From positions 1 to 64,000 of the forward strand of contig JAXDJX010000029.1 in the NCBI GenBank assembly GCA_034667405.1: DNA of 64,000 nt. Reading direction: 5' to 3'. The position numbers were made by a program, and so were the translations under genes. Source of the stretch: JANXVR01 sp034667405. GTDB lineage: Bacteria > Actinomycetota > UBA4738 > HRBIN12. The notes beneath the pieces are model-generated. The model was not told the DNA's origin. It was given only the letters and a program-made list of their open reading frames with translations, and did not search any database. The stretch's first letter is position 1; each line of letters opens with the position of its first letter. Shown here one piece after another: positions 63,465 through 64,000 of this stretch.

Positions 63465-63487
63465 AGCCCCGGGGCGCACCCCGGGCT
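63465..63487 (-). terminator. hairpin after proC
   Basis: AGCCC(C)GGGG-CGCA-CCCCGGGCT has 9 pairs with one bulged C, lying 8 bp beyond the proC stop and 16 bp before the small basic gene. No T-run follows, so termination may be partial. Confidence 0.4.
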
Positions 63488-63494
63488 TCAGAGT

Positions 63495-64000
63495 CTAAGT
63501 GTCTTCGCCGTCGCCGCCGCGGGCGAGCTCTTCGCTCCGCTTCCTCGCAGCGTCGATCGCGTTCAGGAATGCGGCGCGCACGCCCGCCTCCTCCAGATGC
63601 CGGATGGCCGCGATGGTGGTTCCCCCCGGAGAGGTCACCATCTCGCGAAGTTCCACCGGGTGCTTGCCCGTATCGCGGAGCATCTTCGCCGAACCCAGCA
63701 TGGTCTGGATGATGAGTTCCGTTGCAACGTCGCGGGAAAGTCCCAGCAGGATGCATGCCTCGATCATGGCTTCGGCCAAGAGGAAGAAGTAGGCGGGACC
63801 GCTGCCGCTGGTCGCGGTCACGGCGTCCAGATGCGTCTCCTTGAGCCGGATCACCTTCCCGACGTAGGACAGCAGTTCCTCCGCCACGGCCATGTGCGAA
63901 TCATCCGCCAGCTTGCCACCGGTGATGACGCTCATCGCTTCATCGACCATAACGGGCACGTTCGACATCACGCGCACCACGCAGGTCCCCTCGGGTAGAT
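63495..64000 (-). CDS. proC: pyrroline-5-carboxylate reductase (partial)
   Basis: This is the C-terminal 168 residues of ProC, which reduces pyrroline-5-carboxylate to proline. Open at the window edge, reading LPEGTCVVRVMSNVPV first, then TATSGSGPAYFFLLAEAMIE, SPGGTTIAAIRHLEEAG. The N-terminal NADPH-binding part is outside. The usual RVMPNTP segment is RVMSNVP here. The dimerisation domain is complete. Confidence 0.93.
   Translation of the reverse strand, partial: LPEGTCVVRVMSNVPVMVDEAMSVITGGKLADDSHMAVAEELLSYVGKVIRLKETHLDAVTATSGSGPAYFFLLAEAMIEACILLGLSRDVATELIIQTMLGSAKMLRDTGKHPVELREMVTSPGGTTIAAIRHLEEAGVRAAFLNAIDAARKRSEELARGGDGEDT

Overview
The window reads as one contiguous stretch of chromosome from a high-GC, deep-branching actinobacterium (Actinomycetota), probably uncultured. 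Lineage markers are the 33-residue ribosomal protein bS22 beside a BldC/Rv0500A-type helix-turn-helix protein, the ClpS-DUF2017 pair, an ECF sigma factor with an RskA-type anti-sigma factor, a MenJ-type geranylgeranyl reductase, glutaredoxin next to rex, and many GTG/TTG starts with 1-11 nt gene overlaps. The class cannot be fixed from this sequence alone. The split b6-type cytochrome b is not the usual actinobacterial QcrCAB form. I see no rRNA, tRNA, CRISPR, insertion sequence, phage gene or replication origin. No stretch over 300 bp lacks a gene; the longest gaps are about 33.00-33.20 kb, 44.73-44.92 kb and 61.74-61.92 kb.

Layout. 1-19.6 kb (minus strand): one very long respiratory cluster. 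It starts with a menaquinone-tail reductase (menJ-like), then a complete 14-gene nuoA-N operon, a long-chain polyprenyl diphosphate synthase, and a second shorter nuo set (A, B, C, H, I, running off the left edge) that has no nuoD between C and H. A near-ideal Rex operator sits just upstream of the first gene. 19.7-21.0 kb: a flavin split-barrel protein and a short-chain prenyl synthase. 21.1-23.5 kb: a CtaA-CtaB fusion for heme A synthesis and a TlpA-type thioredoxin. 23.5-29.6 kb (minus): a caa3 oxidase operon ctaC-D-E-F-G ending in a membrane-anchored triple-cupredoxin protein. 29.7-33.0 kb (minus): cytochrome c maturation system II (ccdA-resB-ccsB). 33.2-38.15 kb (plus): a menaquinol:cytochrome c oxidoreductase operon with b6-type cytochrome b, subunit IV, Rieske protein and cytochrome c, plus four unusual members: a two-TM protein, a 2[4Fe-4S] ferredoxin, a 254-residue membrane protein and a 36-residue single-TM peptide. 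38.15-39.1 kb: rex and glutaredoxin.

The first 39 kb therefore encodes almost a whole aerobic chain (NADH to menaquinone to bc complex to cytochrome c/cupredoxin to caa3 oxidase), its heme and menaquinone-tail enzymes, and the NADH/NAD+ sensor likely to control it. The strongest candidates for something undescribed are the accessory genes of the bc operon and the second nuo set.

39.2-44.7 kb: an ECF sigma/anti-sigma pair facing a DUF4331-TPR-NicO operon. 44.9-51.9 kb: mixed housekeeping genes, including bS22, a Clp1-like nucleotide-binding protein, a phosphatase, an SDR, ClpS and DUF2017. 51.9-61.7 kb (minus): pyruvate kinase, an AcuC-like deacetylase carrying a perfect 32-bp palindrome, two class III aminotransferases, an IpdAB-like CoA-transferase pair and a RocA-type aldehyde dehydrogenase, which look like amino acid/acyl-CoA catabolism. 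61.9-64.0 kb: a FAH-family hydrolase, a DUF421 membrane protein, a small basic protein and the 3' part of proC.
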